Notes: generated by a model from the sequence alone, not told the origin. A stretch of 64,000 nucleotides of DNA from Actinomycetota bacterium (GCA_018268455.1 JAFDWM010000291.1:1-64000), one strand, 5' to 3'; positions 1 to 8,759 are shown, counted from the first letter of the stretch. A program made the numbers and translations.

Positions 1-2
1 CG

Positions 3-557
3 TCAGGACGACATGGCATCCCGGCGCGGCAGCACCCAGCCGGCGCGCGGGAAGTGACACGTGTACCCGTCGGGGTAGCGGATCAGGTAGTCCTGGTGCT
101 CGGGCTCCGCCTCCCAGAACGGCCCGGACGGCTCGATCGTGGTGACGGCGCTGCCCGGCCAGAGGCCGGAGGCATCCACGTCGGCGATCGTGTCCCGCGC
201 GACGTCGGCCTGCTGGGTGCTGAGCGGGAAGATCGCCGAGCGGTAGCTCGTGCCGATGTCGTTGCCCTGACGGTTGAGCGTGGACGGATCGTGGATCTGG
301 AAGAAGAACGCGAGGATGTCGCGATAGGTCGTCTGCGACGGATCGAAGACGATCTCGACCGCCTCGGCGTGGCCAGGGTGGTTTCGATAGGTCGCGTGAT
401 CGTTGCTGCCGCCGGTGTATCCGACGCGCGTGCCCAGCACTCCGGGCTGTCGGCGGATCAGATCCTCCATCCCCCAGAAGCACCCGCCCGCGAGGACGGC
501 GGTCTCGGCACCCGGCGTGCGGGTGATCTCTCCGGTGTCGGCGGTTCCGCTGGTCAT
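3..557 (-). CDS. msrA: Peptide-methionine (S)-S-oxide reductase MsrA
   Basis: Repairs oxidised proteins in the cytosol by reducing the S-epimer of methionine sulfoxide, with thioredoxin normally recycling the enzyme. The 184-residue product has the family's usual length. The GGCFWG signature places the catalytic Cys at residue 26, followed by VGYTGG (about 45-50) and the conserved EPEHQDY block near the C-terminus. The ATG at 555-557 has a purine-rich GGAGAG ribosome site about 7 bases upstream, so the start is well supported. It is monocistronic as far as visible: the next gene upstream on this strand ends at 783, beyond a hairpin at 733-769. No separate msrB is in the window. Confidence 0.96.
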   Translation of the reverse strand: MTSGTADTGEITRTPGAETAVLAGGCFWGMEDLIRRQPGVLGTRVGYTGGSNDHATYRNHPGHAEAVEIVFDPSQTTYRDILAFFFQIHDPSTLNRQGNDIGTSYRSAIFPLSTQQADVARDTIADVDASGLWPGSAVTTIEPSGPFWEAEPEHQDYLIRYPDGYTCHFPRAGWVLPRRDAMSS

Positions 558-732
558 GATGCTCTCTCCTCGGTGTGCGATGCGATGTCGGTGCTGAACG
601 GGCGACCGTCCTCACCGTATCCCCGTCCTCGATGTCGAAGGCCGGCGACAAGAGAGGACAACGACGGTCGCACGGATTTTGGTCCCGCCGGCCTGTGAGC
701 GCGCTGTGACTTCTGCACACCCCGGAGAAGAG

Positions 733-769
733 GACGGCCCGGATCCGCGAAGACGGGATCCGGGCCGTC
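733..769 (-). terminator. Hairpin terminator after the aldehyde dehydrogenase operon
   Basis: Perfect 14-base inverted repeat (arms 733-746 and 756-769, GACGGCCCGGATCC and its complement) with a 9-base loop, 14 bases past the stop of the short aldehyde dehydrogenase gene. No U-tract follows, which is usual for actinobacterial terminators. Confidence 0.75.
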
Positions 770-782
770 GAGGCATGCGCGA

Positions 783-1634
783 CTACAGCATCGACTTCGG
801 GTGCCAGACCGTCTTCACCTCGGTGAACGCCGCGATGCGCTGCGGCGAGGCCACGACCTCGCCGGGCGCGAGCACACGTTTGAGGGTGTCGGCGGCGGCG
901 ATCTGCAGGTCGACCCAGTCCAGCGCGCCGGCCCCGGCGAGGTCGAGGGCGTTCACGTCGGCATGGGCGGCGAGCCACGGCGCGATCTCGGCCGCGGATC
1001 CGGTGAGGATGTTGACGACGCCGCCCGGCACGTCGCTGGTGGCGAGCACCTCGGCGAGGCTGATCGCCGACAGCGGGTGCTGCTCGCTGGCCACCACGAC
1101 CACGGCGTTGCCCGCCACGAGCGCCGGCGCGAGCACCGAGACGAGACCGAGCAGCGCGTTCTCCTGCGGAGCGACGATCGCGACGACGCCGGTGGGCTCC
1201 GGCGCCGAGATGTTGAAGTATGCGCCGGCGACCGGGTTGAGGTTGCCCGCGACCTGCGCGTACTTGTCGCACCAGCCCGCGTACCAGACCCAGAGGTCGA
1301 TCGCCTCGTCGACCTGAACGCCCGCGGCTGCCGCCGTGCCTCCCTGCTGCGCGACGATCTCGTCGACGAACTGCGCACGACGTCCCTCGAGCACTTCGGC
1401 GATCCGGTACAGCACCTGCCCGCGGTTGTACGCCGTCGCTCCCGACCAGCCCTTCACGGCGGCGCGCGCCGCGACGACCGCGTCGCGGGCGTCCTTGCGC
1501 GAGGCCTTGGCGGCGTTGGTGAGGAACGCGCCCCGGGGCGTGGTCACCTCGTAGGTGCGCCCGGACTCGCTGCGCGGGAACGCCCCGCCGATCGCCAGCT
1601 TGTAGGTCTTCGGAACGGTCAGACGCGCGCTCAT
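783..1634 (-). CDS. Half-length aldehyde dehydrogenase-family protein (probable non-catalytic partner)
   Basis: A 283-residue protein that aligns only with the N-terminal, NAD-binding half of the aldehyde dehydrogenase fold (typical full length about 480-500). It has the cofactor-domain pattern (VAIVAPQENALLGL about 130, then VPGGVVNILTG about 193), but the chain ends before the region with the catalytic Cys. The usual ELGGK glutamate motif is absent and so is the FFNQG-x-C motif. Its ATG overlaps the TGA of the complete aldehyde dehydrogenase upstream (ATGA, 1631-1634), so it is translationally coupled and probably made in proportion to it. Inference: a regulatory or structural partner rather than an independent dehydrogenase. 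A degrading duplicate is the alternative, but the reading frame is clean and has its own stop. Confidence 0.85.
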   Translation of the reverse strand: MSARLTVPKTYKLAIGGAFPRSESGRTYEVTTPRGAFLTNAAKASRKDARDAVVAARAAVKGWSGATAYNRGQVLYRIAEVLEGRRAQFVDEIVAQQGGTAAAAGVQVDEAIDLWVWYAGWCDKYAQVAGNLNPVAGAYFNISAPEPTGVVAIVAPQENALLGLVSVLAPALVAGNAVVVVASEQHPLSAISLAEVLATSDVPGGVVNILTGSAAEIAPWLAAHADVNALDLAGAGALDWVDLQIAAADTLKRVLAPGEVVASPQRIAAFTEVKTVWHPKSML

Positions 1635-3118
1635 GCGGTCGCTCCCTTCGTGGGTGCCTTCGCCTCGACGGCCCGGGCACTCGCGCCGGAGCGCAGATAC
1701 GCGGTGAGGCCCTGCTTGCCGCCCTCGCGGCCGTAGCCCGACTCCTTGTAGCCGCCGAACGGGCTGGAGGGGTCGAAGCGGTTGAACGTGTTCGCCCACA
1801 CCACACCGGCGCGGAGCCGGTCGGCGACGGCGAGGATCCGGGATCCCTTGTCGCTCCAGACGCCCGCGGACAGGCCGTACGGGGTGTTGTTCGCCTTGGC
1901 GATCGCCTCGGCCGGCGTGCGGAAGGTCAGCACCGACAGGACCGGTCCGAACACCTCCTCCCGGGCGATGCGATGGGAGGCCTCGACGCCGGTGAAGATG
2001 GTCGGCGCGAACCAGAAGCCCTTCTCCGGGATGGCGCAGTCGGCCGTCCAGCGCTGGGCGCCCTCGTCCTCGCCGACCTTGCTGAGGTCGCGGATGCGCG
2101 CGAGCTGCTCGGCCGAGTTGATCGCGCCGATGTCGGTGTTCTTGTCGAGCGGATCCCCGAGACGCAGCGTCGACAGGCGGCTCTTCAGCCGGTCGATGAC
2201 CTCGTCGTGGATCGACTCCTGCACGAGCAGGCGACTGCCTGCGCAGCACACATGACCCTGGTTGAAGAAGATGCCGTTCACGATGCCCTCGACGGCCTGG
2301 TCGATCGGGGCGTCGTCGAAGACGATGTTCGCCGCCTTGCCGCCGAGTTCGAGGGTGAGTGCCTTGCCGGTGCCGGCGACGGTGCGGGCGATCTCGCGAC
2401 CGACCGCGGTGGAGCCGGTGAAGGCGACCTTGTCCACGTCGGGATGGCGCACGAGCGCGGCTCCGGTCGCTCCTGCGCCCGTGACGATGTTCACGACGCC
2501 GGCCGGCAGATCGGCCTGCTGCAGGATCTCCGCGAAGAGGAGCGCGGTGAGCGAGGTCGTCTCGGCCGGCTTGAGCACCACCGTGTTGCCGGCCGCGAGG
2601 GCGGGCGCGACCTTCCACGCGAGCATGAGCAGCGGGAAGTTCCACGGGATGACCTGCCCGGCGACGCCATGCGCCTGCGGGTTCGGCCCGGCGCCCGCGT
2701 ACTCGAGCTTGTCGGCCCAGCCCGCGTAGTAGAAGAACCACGAGGCGACGAGCGGCACATCGACGTCGCGCGACTCCTTGATCGGCTTGCCGTTGTCGAG
2801 GCTCTCCGCCACGGCGAGCTCGCGGGCACGCTCCTGCACGAGGCGCGCGATGCGGAACAGGTACTTGCCGCGATCGCGGCCGCTCATCTTCGACCACACC
2901 TTCGTGTAGGCGCGACGGGCGGCGGCGACGGCGAGGTCCACATCCTCGTCGGACGCGTGCGCGATCGACGCGATCCGCGCCTCGTCGGCGGGCGAGATCG
3001 TGTCGAAAGAGCCGCCGCGACCCTCGACGAACTCGCCGTCGATGAACAGGCCGTATTCGTCCTTCAGGGCGAGGATGCTCCGCGACTCGGGCGCGGGCGC
3101 GTATTCCAGGAATCCCAT
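1631..3118 (-). CDS. NAD(P)+-dependent aldehyde dehydrogenase
   Basis: Full-length (495 residues) aldehyde dehydrogenase that oxidises an aldehyde to the acid with NAD(P)+. Visible catalytic set: Asn160 in IPWNF, Lys183 in LKPAE, the FTGST nucleotide loop about 233-237, Glu257 in LELGGK, and the nucleophile Cys291 in FNQGHVCCAGSR. The ATG at 3116-3118 has a strong GGAGGATC ribosome site. It lies 13 bases after deoC in one operon. Deoxyribose-5-phosphate aldolase releases acetaldehyde, so acetaldehyde oxidation to acetate is the likely job. That substrate is inferred from context, not from residues. Confidence 0.95.
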   Translation of the reverse strand: MGFLEYAPAPESRSILALKDEYGLFIDGEFVEGRGGSFDTISPADEARIASIAHASDEDVDLAVAAARRAYTKVWSKMSGRDRGKYLFRIARLVQERARELAVAESLDNGKPIKESRDVDVPLVASWFFYYAGWADKLEYAGAGPNPQAHGVAGQVIPWNFPLLMLAWKVAPALAAGNTVVLKPAETTSLTALLFAEILQQADLPAGVVNIVTGAGATGAALVRHPDVDKVAFTGSTAVGREIARTVAGTGKALTLELGGKAANIVFDDAPIDQAVEGIVNGIFFNQGHVCCAGSRLLVQESIHDEVIDRLKSRLSTLRLGDPLDKNTDIGAINSAEQLARIRDLSKVGEDEGAQRWTADCAIPEKGFWFAPTIFTGVEASHRIAREEVFGPVLSVLTFRTPAEAIAKANNTPYGLSAGVWSDKGSRILAVADRLRAGVVWANTFNRFDPSSPFGGYKESGYGREGGKQGLTAYLRSGASARAVEAKAPTKGATA

Positions 3119-3131
3119 GCGTGATCCTCCG

Positions 3132-4133
3132 TCAGTCGATCGTGACGTAGTCAGGGCCGGAGTAATGGCCGGTGGTCAGCTTCTGCCGCTGCAGCAGAAC
3201 GTCGTTGAGCAGGCTCGACGCGCCGAACCGGAACAGATGCGGCTGCAGCCACTCCTCGCCCACGGTCTCGGCCACGTGCACCAGATACTTCACCGCGTCC
3301 TTGGACGAGCGGATCCCGCCCGCGGGCTTGACGCCGATCTTCTCGCCACTGAGCCGATGCCAGTCGCGCACCGCCTCGAGCATCAGCAGCGTGACCGGCA
3401 GCGTGGCCGCCGGCGACACCTTGCCCGTCGACGTCTTGATGAAGTCGCCGCCGGCGAGGATCCCCAGCCAGGAGGCGCGGCGGATGTTGTCGTAGGTGTT
3501 GAGCTCGCCGGTCTCGAGGATGATCTTCAGCGACGCGGACGTGCCGTCCTCACGACGGCACGCCTCCTTCACCGCGACGATCTGATCGAACACCTGGCCG
3601 TAGCGTCCGGCGAGGAATGCGCCGCGGTCGATGACCATGTCGATCTCATCGGCGCCCGCCTCGACGGCGTCGCGGGTGTCCGCGAGTTTGACGGCCAGCG
3701 ATGCGCGACCGCTCGGGAACGCCGTGGCGACCGCGGCGACCGAGATCTTGCCCTCGTCGGGATCCCCGTGCCGCGCACCGAGCGCCTCGACCGCGTGCGG
3801 CACCATGTCGCCGTAGACGCAGACCGCCGCCACCTGGGGGCAGGTCGGATCCGACGCATCCGGCAGCTTCGCCTTGGAGACCAGCGACCGCACCTTGCCC
3901 GGGGTGTCCGCACCCTCGAGGGTGGTGAGATCGATGAGCCGGATGATGGTGTCCAGCGCCCAGGCCTTGGACGTGGTCTTGATGGAGCGGGTGCTGAGCG
4001 CGGCGGAGCGCTGCTCCAGCCCGACGGCATCGACGCCGGGCAGCCCGTGCAGGAAACGACGCAGCGTGAGGTCGTCGGGTTCGCCGCCGAGCACCTCCAG
4101 CGCCGTGCGTCGTGCGATTTCTGTCGTCGTCAC
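3132..4133 (-). CDS. deoC: Deoxyribose-phosphate aldolase DeoC
   Basis: Cleaves 2-deoxyribose-5-phosphate to glyceraldehyde-3-phosphate and acetaldehyde in deoxynucleoside catabolism. At 333 residues it is the longer form of the family. Class I aldolase signatures are visible: the Schiff-base region GGDFIKTSTGKV, the second lysine in GVKPAGGIR, and DEIDMVID upstream. The start is taken as the GTG at 4131-4133: it overlaps the stop of the regulator gene (GTGA) and has a GGAGGACCA ribosome site. A longer frame reading back to 4187 has neither and would run into the regulator. Regulator, deoC and the aldehyde dehydrogenases form one unit, presumably induced by deoxynucleoside breakdown products. 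Confidence 0.96.
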   Translation of the reverse strand: MTTTEIARRTALEVLGGEPDDLTLRRFLHGLPGVDAVGLEQRSAALSTRSIKTTSKAWALDTIIRLIDLTTLEGADTPGKVRSLVSKAKLPDASDPTCPQVAAVCVYGDMVPHAVEALGARHGDPDEGKISVAAVATAFPSGRASLAVKLADTRDAVEAGADEIDMVIDRGAFLAGRYGQVFDQIVAVKEACRREDGTSASLKIILETGELNTYDNIRRASWLGILAGGDFIKTSTGKVSPAATLPVTLLMLEAVRDWHRLSGEKIGVKPAGGIRSSKDAVKYLVHVAETVGEEWLQPHLFRFGASSLLNDVLLQRQKLTTGHYSGPDYVTID

Positions 4134-5083
4134 TGGTCCTCCAGAAGGGATCGGGCGGTCTCCTCGTCGGTGACCACCATCGTGCACAGGTTCGCAGAGA
4201 TCACGGTGCGGGCGATGTCGTGCTTCGCCTCGCCCGCCGTGACGAAGATGGCCGTGCGCGCCTCATGCAGCCGATCGAGGCCCAGGCCGACCGTGCGGGC
4301 GTCGAGCTCCGGATCCACGATGTTGCCGTCGGCGTCGATGTAGCGGCCGAGCAGGTCGCCGACGGCGCCACGGCGGGTGAGCTCGTCGATGTCGCTGACC
4401 GTCAGATAGCCGTTCTCGACGTGCGCGGATCCGGCGTCGCACGCTCCCGCTGTGAACAGGTACGCGTCGGCCTGGGCCGCCTGCGCGAGAACGCCCGCCA
4501 CGGTGCGGTCGCGCTCGATGGCCTGCTTCGTCTCCAGCCGCTCGAGGATCGCCGGGCTGGGCAGCAGCGCGACGTGACCGGACGCGCGCTGCGCCAGCGT
4601 CGCCGCCAGCGTCGCCGCACCGCCGGGACGCCGGTTGACGCTCACACCGCCGTTCATCTGCACGACCGTCACGCCACGCGCCCAGCCGTCGGTCATGCGA
4701 TCGGCGACGGCCGTGAGCGTGCGACCCCAGCTGACGGCGAGTGTCTTGGGTACCGGCCGCAGCGCGGTGAGGTGATCGGCCGCACCCTGCGCGACCCGGG
4801 CGAGGGTCTCCGCGTCGTTGGATCCGTTGGGCACCACCACCGCGTCGGCGAGCCCGAACCGCTCGCGCAGCTCGCGCTCGACACCGAGCTTGCGGGCCCG
4901 TGGGTGCACGATCTCGATCCGCACGATGCCGTCGATCCGGGCCTGCTGCAGCAGCCGCCCGACCTTCCAGCGTGAGATGCCGAGCAGTCCGCCGATCTCG
5001 TCCTGCGTCTTGTCCTCGTCGTAGTAGAGCTCGGCGACGCGGACCGCGAGCAGCTCGTCATCGTCGGCGTCGAGGCGGGGCAT
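4130..5083 (-). CDS. SorC/DeoR-type sugar-phosphate-binding transcriptional regulator
   Basis: A 317-residue regulator with an N-terminal helix-turn-helix (about residues 24-52, QDEIGGLLGISRWKVGRLLQ) and a long C-terminal sugar-phosphate-binding domain of the SorC family (VSWGRTL about 112, later GLGLDRLHEA and FVTAGEAKHD). In this family the C-terminal domain binds a phosphorylated sugar that relieves repression; B. subtilis DeoR, which senses deoxyribose-5-phosphate, is the closest functional analogue given the deoC neighbour. The ATG at 5081-5083 starts with MPRLDADDDELL. It lacks a good ribosome site but has a -10 box (TACGCT, 5090-5095) exactly 6 bases upstream, so the mRNA is probably leaderless. 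It overlaps deoC by GTGA. A palindrome at 5124-5137 is the likely operator. Confidence 0.92.
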   Translation of the reverse strand: MPRLDADDDELLAVRVAELYYDEDKTQDEIGGLLGISRWKVGRLLQQARIDGIVRIEIVHPRARKLGVERELRERFGLADAVVVPNGSNDAETLARVAQGAADHLTALRPVPKTLAVSWGRTLTAVADRMTDGWARGVTVVQMNGGVSVNRRPGGAATLAATLAQRASGHVALLPSPAILERLETKQAIERDRTVAGVLAQAAQADAYLFTAGACDAGSAHVENGYLTVSDIDELTRRGAVGDLLGRYIDADGNIVDPELDARTVGLGLDRLHEARTAIFVTAGEAKHDIARTVISANLCTMVVTDEETARSLLEDQ

Positions 5084-5089
5084 GCTCCG

Positions 5090-5137
5090 AGCGTATCGCT
5101 CGCCACGCGCACGCGCACCGACATGCTCATATGAGCA
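5090..5137 (-). promoter_or_regulatory. Promoter and palindromic operator of the SorC regulator-deoC operon
   Basis: On the minus strand a -10 box TACGCT (5090-5095) lies 6 bases before the regulator's ATG. Upstream is a perfect 14-base palindrome, TGCTCATATGAGCA (5124-5137), centred about 48 bases before the start codon. It is AT-rich in an otherwise very GC-rich stretch. SorC-family regulators bind such short palindromes; its assignment to the adjacent regulator is inference. Confidence 0.65.
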
Positions 5138-5200
5138 GACTCTTCCGCGCACTCGCGCAACCGCGGCGGGACACCCCGCATCCCCTCCGCGCGTACGCAC

Positions 5201-5235
5201 GAGGGGCGGCCCGGATCGGATCCGGACCGCCCCTC
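5201..5235 (-). terminator. Terminator of the clpP1-clpP2 operon
   Basis: Stem of 15 base pairs (5201-5215 with 5221-5235, one mismatch position that can pair G-U) with a 5-base loop, 14 bases after the clpP2 stop codon. Confidence 0.75.
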
Positions 5236-5249
5236 GATGCCTCAGCGGG

Positions 5250-5900
5250 TCAGCTCAGCGCCTGGCGCTTGCGGCTCGTGAGCACCTGGTCGACGATGCC
5301 GTACTCCTTCGCCTGCTCGGCGGAGAGGATGTTGTCGCGGTCGATGTCGCGGTTGACCTTCTCCACCGGCTGCCCGGTGTGGCGGGCCATCGTCTCCTCG
5401 AGCCAGGTGCGCATGCGGAGGATCTCCGCAGCCTGGATCTCGATGTCGGACGCCTGCCCCTGGCCGGCCTCGCCCATCGCGGGCTGGTGCATCAGCACGC
5501 GGGCGTTGGGCAGGGCGAGGCGCTTGCCGGGTGCACCTGCGGCGAGCAGCACCGAGGCGGCCGAGGCGGCCTGGCCGAGCACGACGGTCTGGATCTGCGG
5601 CGCGACGTACTGCATCGTGTCGTAGATCGCCGTCATCGCGGTGAAGGATCCGCCGGGCGAGTTGATGTACATCGTGATGTCGCGCTCGGAGTCCTGGCTC
5701 TCCAGGACGAGCAGCTGCGCCATCACGTCATCGGCGGACGCGTCATCGACCTGCACGCCGAGGAAGATCACGCGGTCTTCGAACAGCTTGTTGTACGGGT
5801 CCTGGCGCTTGAAGCCGTAGGCGGTGCGCTCCTCGAACTGCGGGAGGACGTAGCGGCTCGAGGGCAGGGTGCCGGCGGACCGGAACGTGGGTGTGTACAT
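5250..5900 (-). CDS. clpP2: ATP-dependent Clp protease proteolytic subunit ClpP2
   Basis: Serine protease subunit (216 residues) that forms a double-ring barrel with ClpP1 and degrades substrates delivered by ClpX or ClpC. It contains the INSPGGS motif, the catalytic serine in GQAASAASV, the catalytic histidine in VLMHQPAMGEAG, and the aspartate in the RDIDRDN block. The longer N-terminal segment (about residues 1-30, ending ERTAYGFKRQDPYNKLFEDRV) fits the actinobacterial ClpP2 type rather than ClpP1. The ATG is preceded by GGAGAGGAC. It is the second gene of the pair, 17 bases after clpP1. No clpX follows; a terminator and the regulator-deoC operon come next. Confidence 0.95.
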   Translation of the reverse strand: MYTPTFRSAGTLPSSRYVLPQFEERTAYGFKRQDPYNKLFEDRVIFLGVQVDDASADDVMAQLLVLESQDSERDITMYINSPGGSFTAMTAIYDTMQYVAPQIQTVVLGQAASAASVLLAAGAPGKRLALPNARVLMHQPAMGEAGQGQASDIEIQAAEILRMRTWLEETMARHTGQPVEKVNRDIDRDNILSAEQAKEYGIVDQVLTSRKRQALS

Positions 5901-5917
5901 GGGTGTCCTCTCCAGCC

Positions 5918-6508
5918 TTACTTGTCCGCGCCCGTGCCGCCGCCGCCGTGCACGTCACTGGCGTGCTCGCGCATGTGGTCGACGAAGCCGTACTCGAGGG
6001 CCTCGGTGGCGGTGAACCAGCGGTCGCGGTCGCCGTCCTCGTTGATCTGCTCGACCGTCTTGCCGGTCTGCGACGCCGTGATCTCGGCGAGGCGCTGCTT
6101 CATCGACAGGATGAGCTGCGCCTGCGTCTGGATGTCGCTCGCCGTGCCGCCGAAGCCGCCGTGCGGCTGGTGCAGCAGCACGCGCGCGTTCGGGGTGATG
6201 TAGCGCTTGCCCTTGGTGCCGCTGGTCAGCAGCAGCTGCCCCATCGACGCGGCCATTCCGATGCCGACGGTGACGATGTCGTTCGGCACGAACTGCATCG
6301 TGTCGTAGATCGCCATGCCTGCCGTGATGGATCCGCCGGGCGAATTGATGTAGAGGTAGATGTCCTTCTCGGGGTCTTCTGCGGCGAGAAGGAGGATCTT
6401 GGCGCAGATCTCGTTGGCGTTCTCGTCCCGCACCTCGGATCCCAGCCAGATGATTCGATCCTTGAGCAGCCTGTCGAAGACGCTCGTCGCGACCAGGGGT
6501 TCAGCCAT
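5918..6508 (-). CDS. clpP1: ATP-dependent Clp protease proteolytic subunit ClpP1
   Basis: A 196-residue ClpP subunit, expected to assemble with ClpP2 into a mixed tetradecamer. Catalytic residues are near Ser88 (GMAASMGQ), His113 (VLLHQPHGG) and Asp158 (NEDGDRDRW). INSPGGSI (about 54-61) and YGFVDH near the end complete the family pattern. The C-terminus is Gly/Asp-rich. The ATG has an AGGAG ribosome site 6 bases upstream. A -10 box and a symmetrical sequence resembling the ClgR operator lie directly upstream (6528-6546), so it is the first gene of the clpP1-clpP2 transcript. Confidence 0.95.
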   Translation of the reverse strand: MAEPLVATSVFDRLLKDRIIWLGSEVRDENANEICAKILLLAAEDPEKDIYLYINSPGGSITAGMAIYDTMQFVPNDIVTVGIGMAASMGQLLLTSGTKGKRYITPNARVLLHQPHGGFGGTASDIQTQAQLILSMKQRLAEITASQTGKTVEQINEDGDRDRWFTATEALEYGFVDHMREHASDVHGGGGTGADK

Positions 6509-6527
6509 TTCCGCTCCTGTTTCCGTG

Positions 6528-6546
6528 TTCGGTGATACCGAATCTA
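6528..6546 (-). promoter_or_regulatory. clpP1 promoter with ClgR-like palindrome
   Basis: A perfect inverted repeat, TTCGGTGATACCGAA (6528-6542), overlaps a minus-strand -10 box TAGATT (6541-6546) about 33 bases upstream of the clpP1 start. The published ClgR consensus of Corynebacterium/Streptomyces is a TTCGC-TnAnA-GCGAA type palindrome. This site matches its spacing, the central A and the outer bases, and differs by one symmetrical C/G exchange. Assignment to ClgR is inference. Confidence 0.5.
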
Positions 6547-6647
6547 CCGGCGCGGATTGCGCGCCCCGCCCGTGTTCGCCGTCGGCAGACGCGGTGTCCG
6601 CTCCGATGCGGATCCGGTACCGTCCGCCGCGGATCCTGCCGGCGCGC

Positions 6648-7157
6648 TCAGCGCCCCTGCACGAGCTCGGCAGCGTAGCCGCGCACCGACCGGGTGTAGA
6701 GCGTGAGATGCGGGGCGAGCACCGTCAGCGCGACGGACAGCGCCCGCCGCTCCTCGCCGGACGAGGCGAGCGCGAGCGCGTAGAAGGCGGCCGCCTCATC
6801 GTGCAGCGTGCCGTTCTCGGTCGCCGCGTACTCGTCGGCGAGCAGCGCCAGCGACTCCTCGGTCCTGCCGAGATTGCGGAGCGTGCTCGCGAGCTGGATC
6901 ACCGCCCTGGTGCGCCGCCGCGGATCCAGCCCGGCGGCGAGTGCCGCCCGGTACAACGGCTCCGCGGCGAGCTCGTCCCCCGCGCTGTCGCGCGCTCCGG
7001 CGCGTTCGAACAGCGCGACGGGGTGCGCGGTGCCGAGCTCGCCGGCGAGCACGTCGATCGCATCGATGCGGTCGCGGTCGCTCAGCGTCCGGTTCTGCCA
7101 GACGGCGTCGACGCGCGTCTGCCAGTCGGCGAACGCCGTCGAATCGATCTCGATCAT
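6648..7157 (-). CDS. Tetratricopeptide-repeat protein of unknown role
   Basis: A 169-residue, all-helical, Ala/Leu-rich cytosolic protein with TPR-like helical pairs (about residues 38-75, 75-115 and 115-150). It contains repeats such as [42 protein letters not shown], here only described in part, typical of the small TPR_5-type proteins. No signal peptide or membrane segment. The ATG at 7155-7157 has a GGGAGCAG ribosome site. It lies between trigger factor and clpP1 on the same strand, but a strong hairpin (7235-7268) separates it from trigger factor and clpP1 has its own promoter. A partner-binding role is likely for the fold; no function can be named. Confidence 0.85.
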   Translation of the reverse strand: MIEIDSTAFADWQTRVDAVWQNRTLSDRDRIDAIDVLAGELGTAHPVALFERAGARDSAGDELAAEPLYRAALAAGLDPRRRTRAVIQLASTLRNLGRTEESLALLADEYAATENGTLHDEAAAFYALALASSGEERRALSVALTVLAPHLTLYTRSVRGYAAELVQGR

Positions 7158-7234
7158 GACTGCTCCCTGTTCTGCTCCTGCACGGTGCGCTGGCGCGGCG
7201 TGGATCCGTCCGCGCCACGATACGGCGGAGACGA

Positions 7235-7268
7235 CGAAGGGCGGATGATCACGATCATCCGCCCTTCG
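7235..7268 (-). terminator. Terminator after trigger factor
   Basis: Perfect 16-base inverted repeat (7235-7250 and 7253-7268, arms beginning CGAAGGGCGGATGATC), 12 bases past the tig stop. Confidence 0.8.
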
Positions 7269-7280
7269 ATGGCGCGGGCC

Positions 7281-8759
7281 TTACTCGGCCGCGTTCGCCT
7301 CAGCCTTCTTGGCGGCGGGCTTGCGCGCCGGCTTCTTCGCGGCAGGCTTCTCCTCGGCCTCGGCGGCCGCATCGTCAGCCGCGGCCTTCTTGGCCGGCGC
7401 CTTGCGGGCGGCGGGCTTCTTGGCCGGCTTCTCCTCGGCAGCAGCCTCGACCTCTGCGGTCTCCTCGGCGGCGTCCTCGTCCTCGGTGGCCACGAAACCG
7501 GTCAGGTCGACCGCCTTGCCGTTGCTGTCCACGACCGTGACCTTGCCGAGCGCGACGGCGAGCGCCTTGTTGCGGGCGACCTCGCCGACGAGTGCCGGGA
7601 GCTGGTTCGAGGACTGCAGCGCCTCGACGAACTCCTGCGGGGCCATGCCGTACTGCGCAGCGGACTGGATCAGGTACTGGCTGAGCTCCTCCTGCGAGAC
7701 CTCGACCTTGGCGTCCTCGGCGATCGCGTCGAGAAGGACCTGGGTCTGGAACTGCTTGGTGCTCGCCTCGGTGACCTCGGCGCGGTGCTCGTCGTCCTCC
7801 AGGCGTCCCTCACCCTCGAGGTGGTTGTGCACCTCGTCCTCGATGAGCTGCGGCGGCACGGGGATCTCGATCTGCTCGAGCAGCGTCTCGACGAGCTTGT
7901 CGCGGGCCGAGGTGGCCTGCGTGAACACGCCCTGCTGCGCGACCGACTCGCGCAGGCTGTCGCGCAGCTCGCCGATGGTGTCGAACTCGCTCGCGATCTG
8001 CGCGAAGTCGTCGTCGGCCTTGGGGAGCTCGCGCTCCTTGACGGCCTTGACCGTCACGGAGACCTCGGCGTCCTCGCCGGCGTGGTCTCCGCCGACCAGG
8101 GCGGAGCGGAAGGTGGTGTCCTCACCGGCGGTGAGCGAGTCGATGGCGTCGTCGATGCCCTCGAGCAGCTCGCCCGAGCCGACCTCGTAGGACACGCCCT
8201 CCGCACGATCGATCTCGGTGCCGTCGATCTGCGCGACCAGGTCGAGCTCGACGAAGTCGCCGCTCTTGACGGGACGGTCCACCGGCACGAGCGTGCCGAA
8301 GCGGGCGCGCAGGCGGTCGAGCTCGGCGTCCAGCGCCGCGTCGTCGGCCTCGATCGCGTCGACGGTCAGCGTGATGCCGTCGAGCGCAGGCACCTCGATC
8401 TCGGGACGGACGTCGACCTCGACCTCGACCTTGAGGTCGCCGGAGAAGTCCTTCTCGCTCGGCCACTCGACGACCTCGGCCGACGGACGGCCGACGACGC
8501 GGAGGTTGTGCTCGAGGGTCGCCTGGCGGAAGAAGGTGTCCAGGCCCTCGTTGACGGCGTGCTCGATGACCGCACCGCGACCGACACGCTGGTCGATGAT
8601 CGGCGCGGGCACCTTGCCCTTGCGGAAGCCGGGGATCTGCACGTCCTGCGCGATGTGCTCGTAGGCGTGCGCGATGCTGGGCTTGAGGTCCTCGGGGGTG
8701 ACCGTGATGTGCAGCTTGACCCGGGTCGGGGCAAGCTTCTCGACGGTGCTGTTCGCCAT
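7281..8759 (-). CDS. tig: Trigger factor, ribosome-associated chaperone and prolyl isomerase
   Basis: Binds near the ribosomal exit tunnel and holds nascent chains. The 492-residue product starts [20 protein letters not shown]. The ribosome-docking signature [12 protein letters not shown] lies near residue 45, an FKBP-like domain around 155-245 ([11 protein letters not shown]), and the C-terminal helical arm from about 250 to 425. E. coli TF is 432 residues; the excess here is a roughly 70-residue tail of Ala, Lys, Glu and Pro with repeated KKPA/KKAA motifs, resembling a histone-H1-like low-complexity tail. The ATG at 8757-8759 has AAGGAG upstream, so the longer frame to 8951 is not used. It lies directly downstream of tRNA-Pro on the same strand. 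Confidence 0.95.
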   Translation of the reverse strand: MANSTVEKLAPTRVKLHITVTPEDLKPSIAHAYEHIAQDVQIPGFRKGKVPAPIIDQRVGRGAVIEHAVNEGLDTFFRQATLEHNLRVVGRPSAEVVEWPSEKDFSGDLKVEVEVDVRPEIEVPALDGITLTVDAIEADDAALDAELDRLRARFGTLVPVDRPVKSGDFVELDLVAQIDGTEIDRAEGVSYEVGSGELLEGIDDAIDSLTAGEDTTFRSALVGGDHAGEDAEVSVTVKAVKERELPKADDDFAQIASEFDTIGELRDSLRESVAQQGVFTQATSARDKLVETLLEQIEIPVPPQLIEDEVHNHLEGEGRLEDDEHRAEVTEASTKQFQTQVLLDAIAEDAKVEVSQEELSQYLIQSAAQYGMAPQEFVEALQSSNQLPALVGEVARNKALAVALGKVTVVDSNGKAVDLTGFVATEDEDAAEETAEVEAAAEEKPAKKPAARKAPAKKAAADDAAAEAEEKPAAKKPARKPAAKKAEANAAE

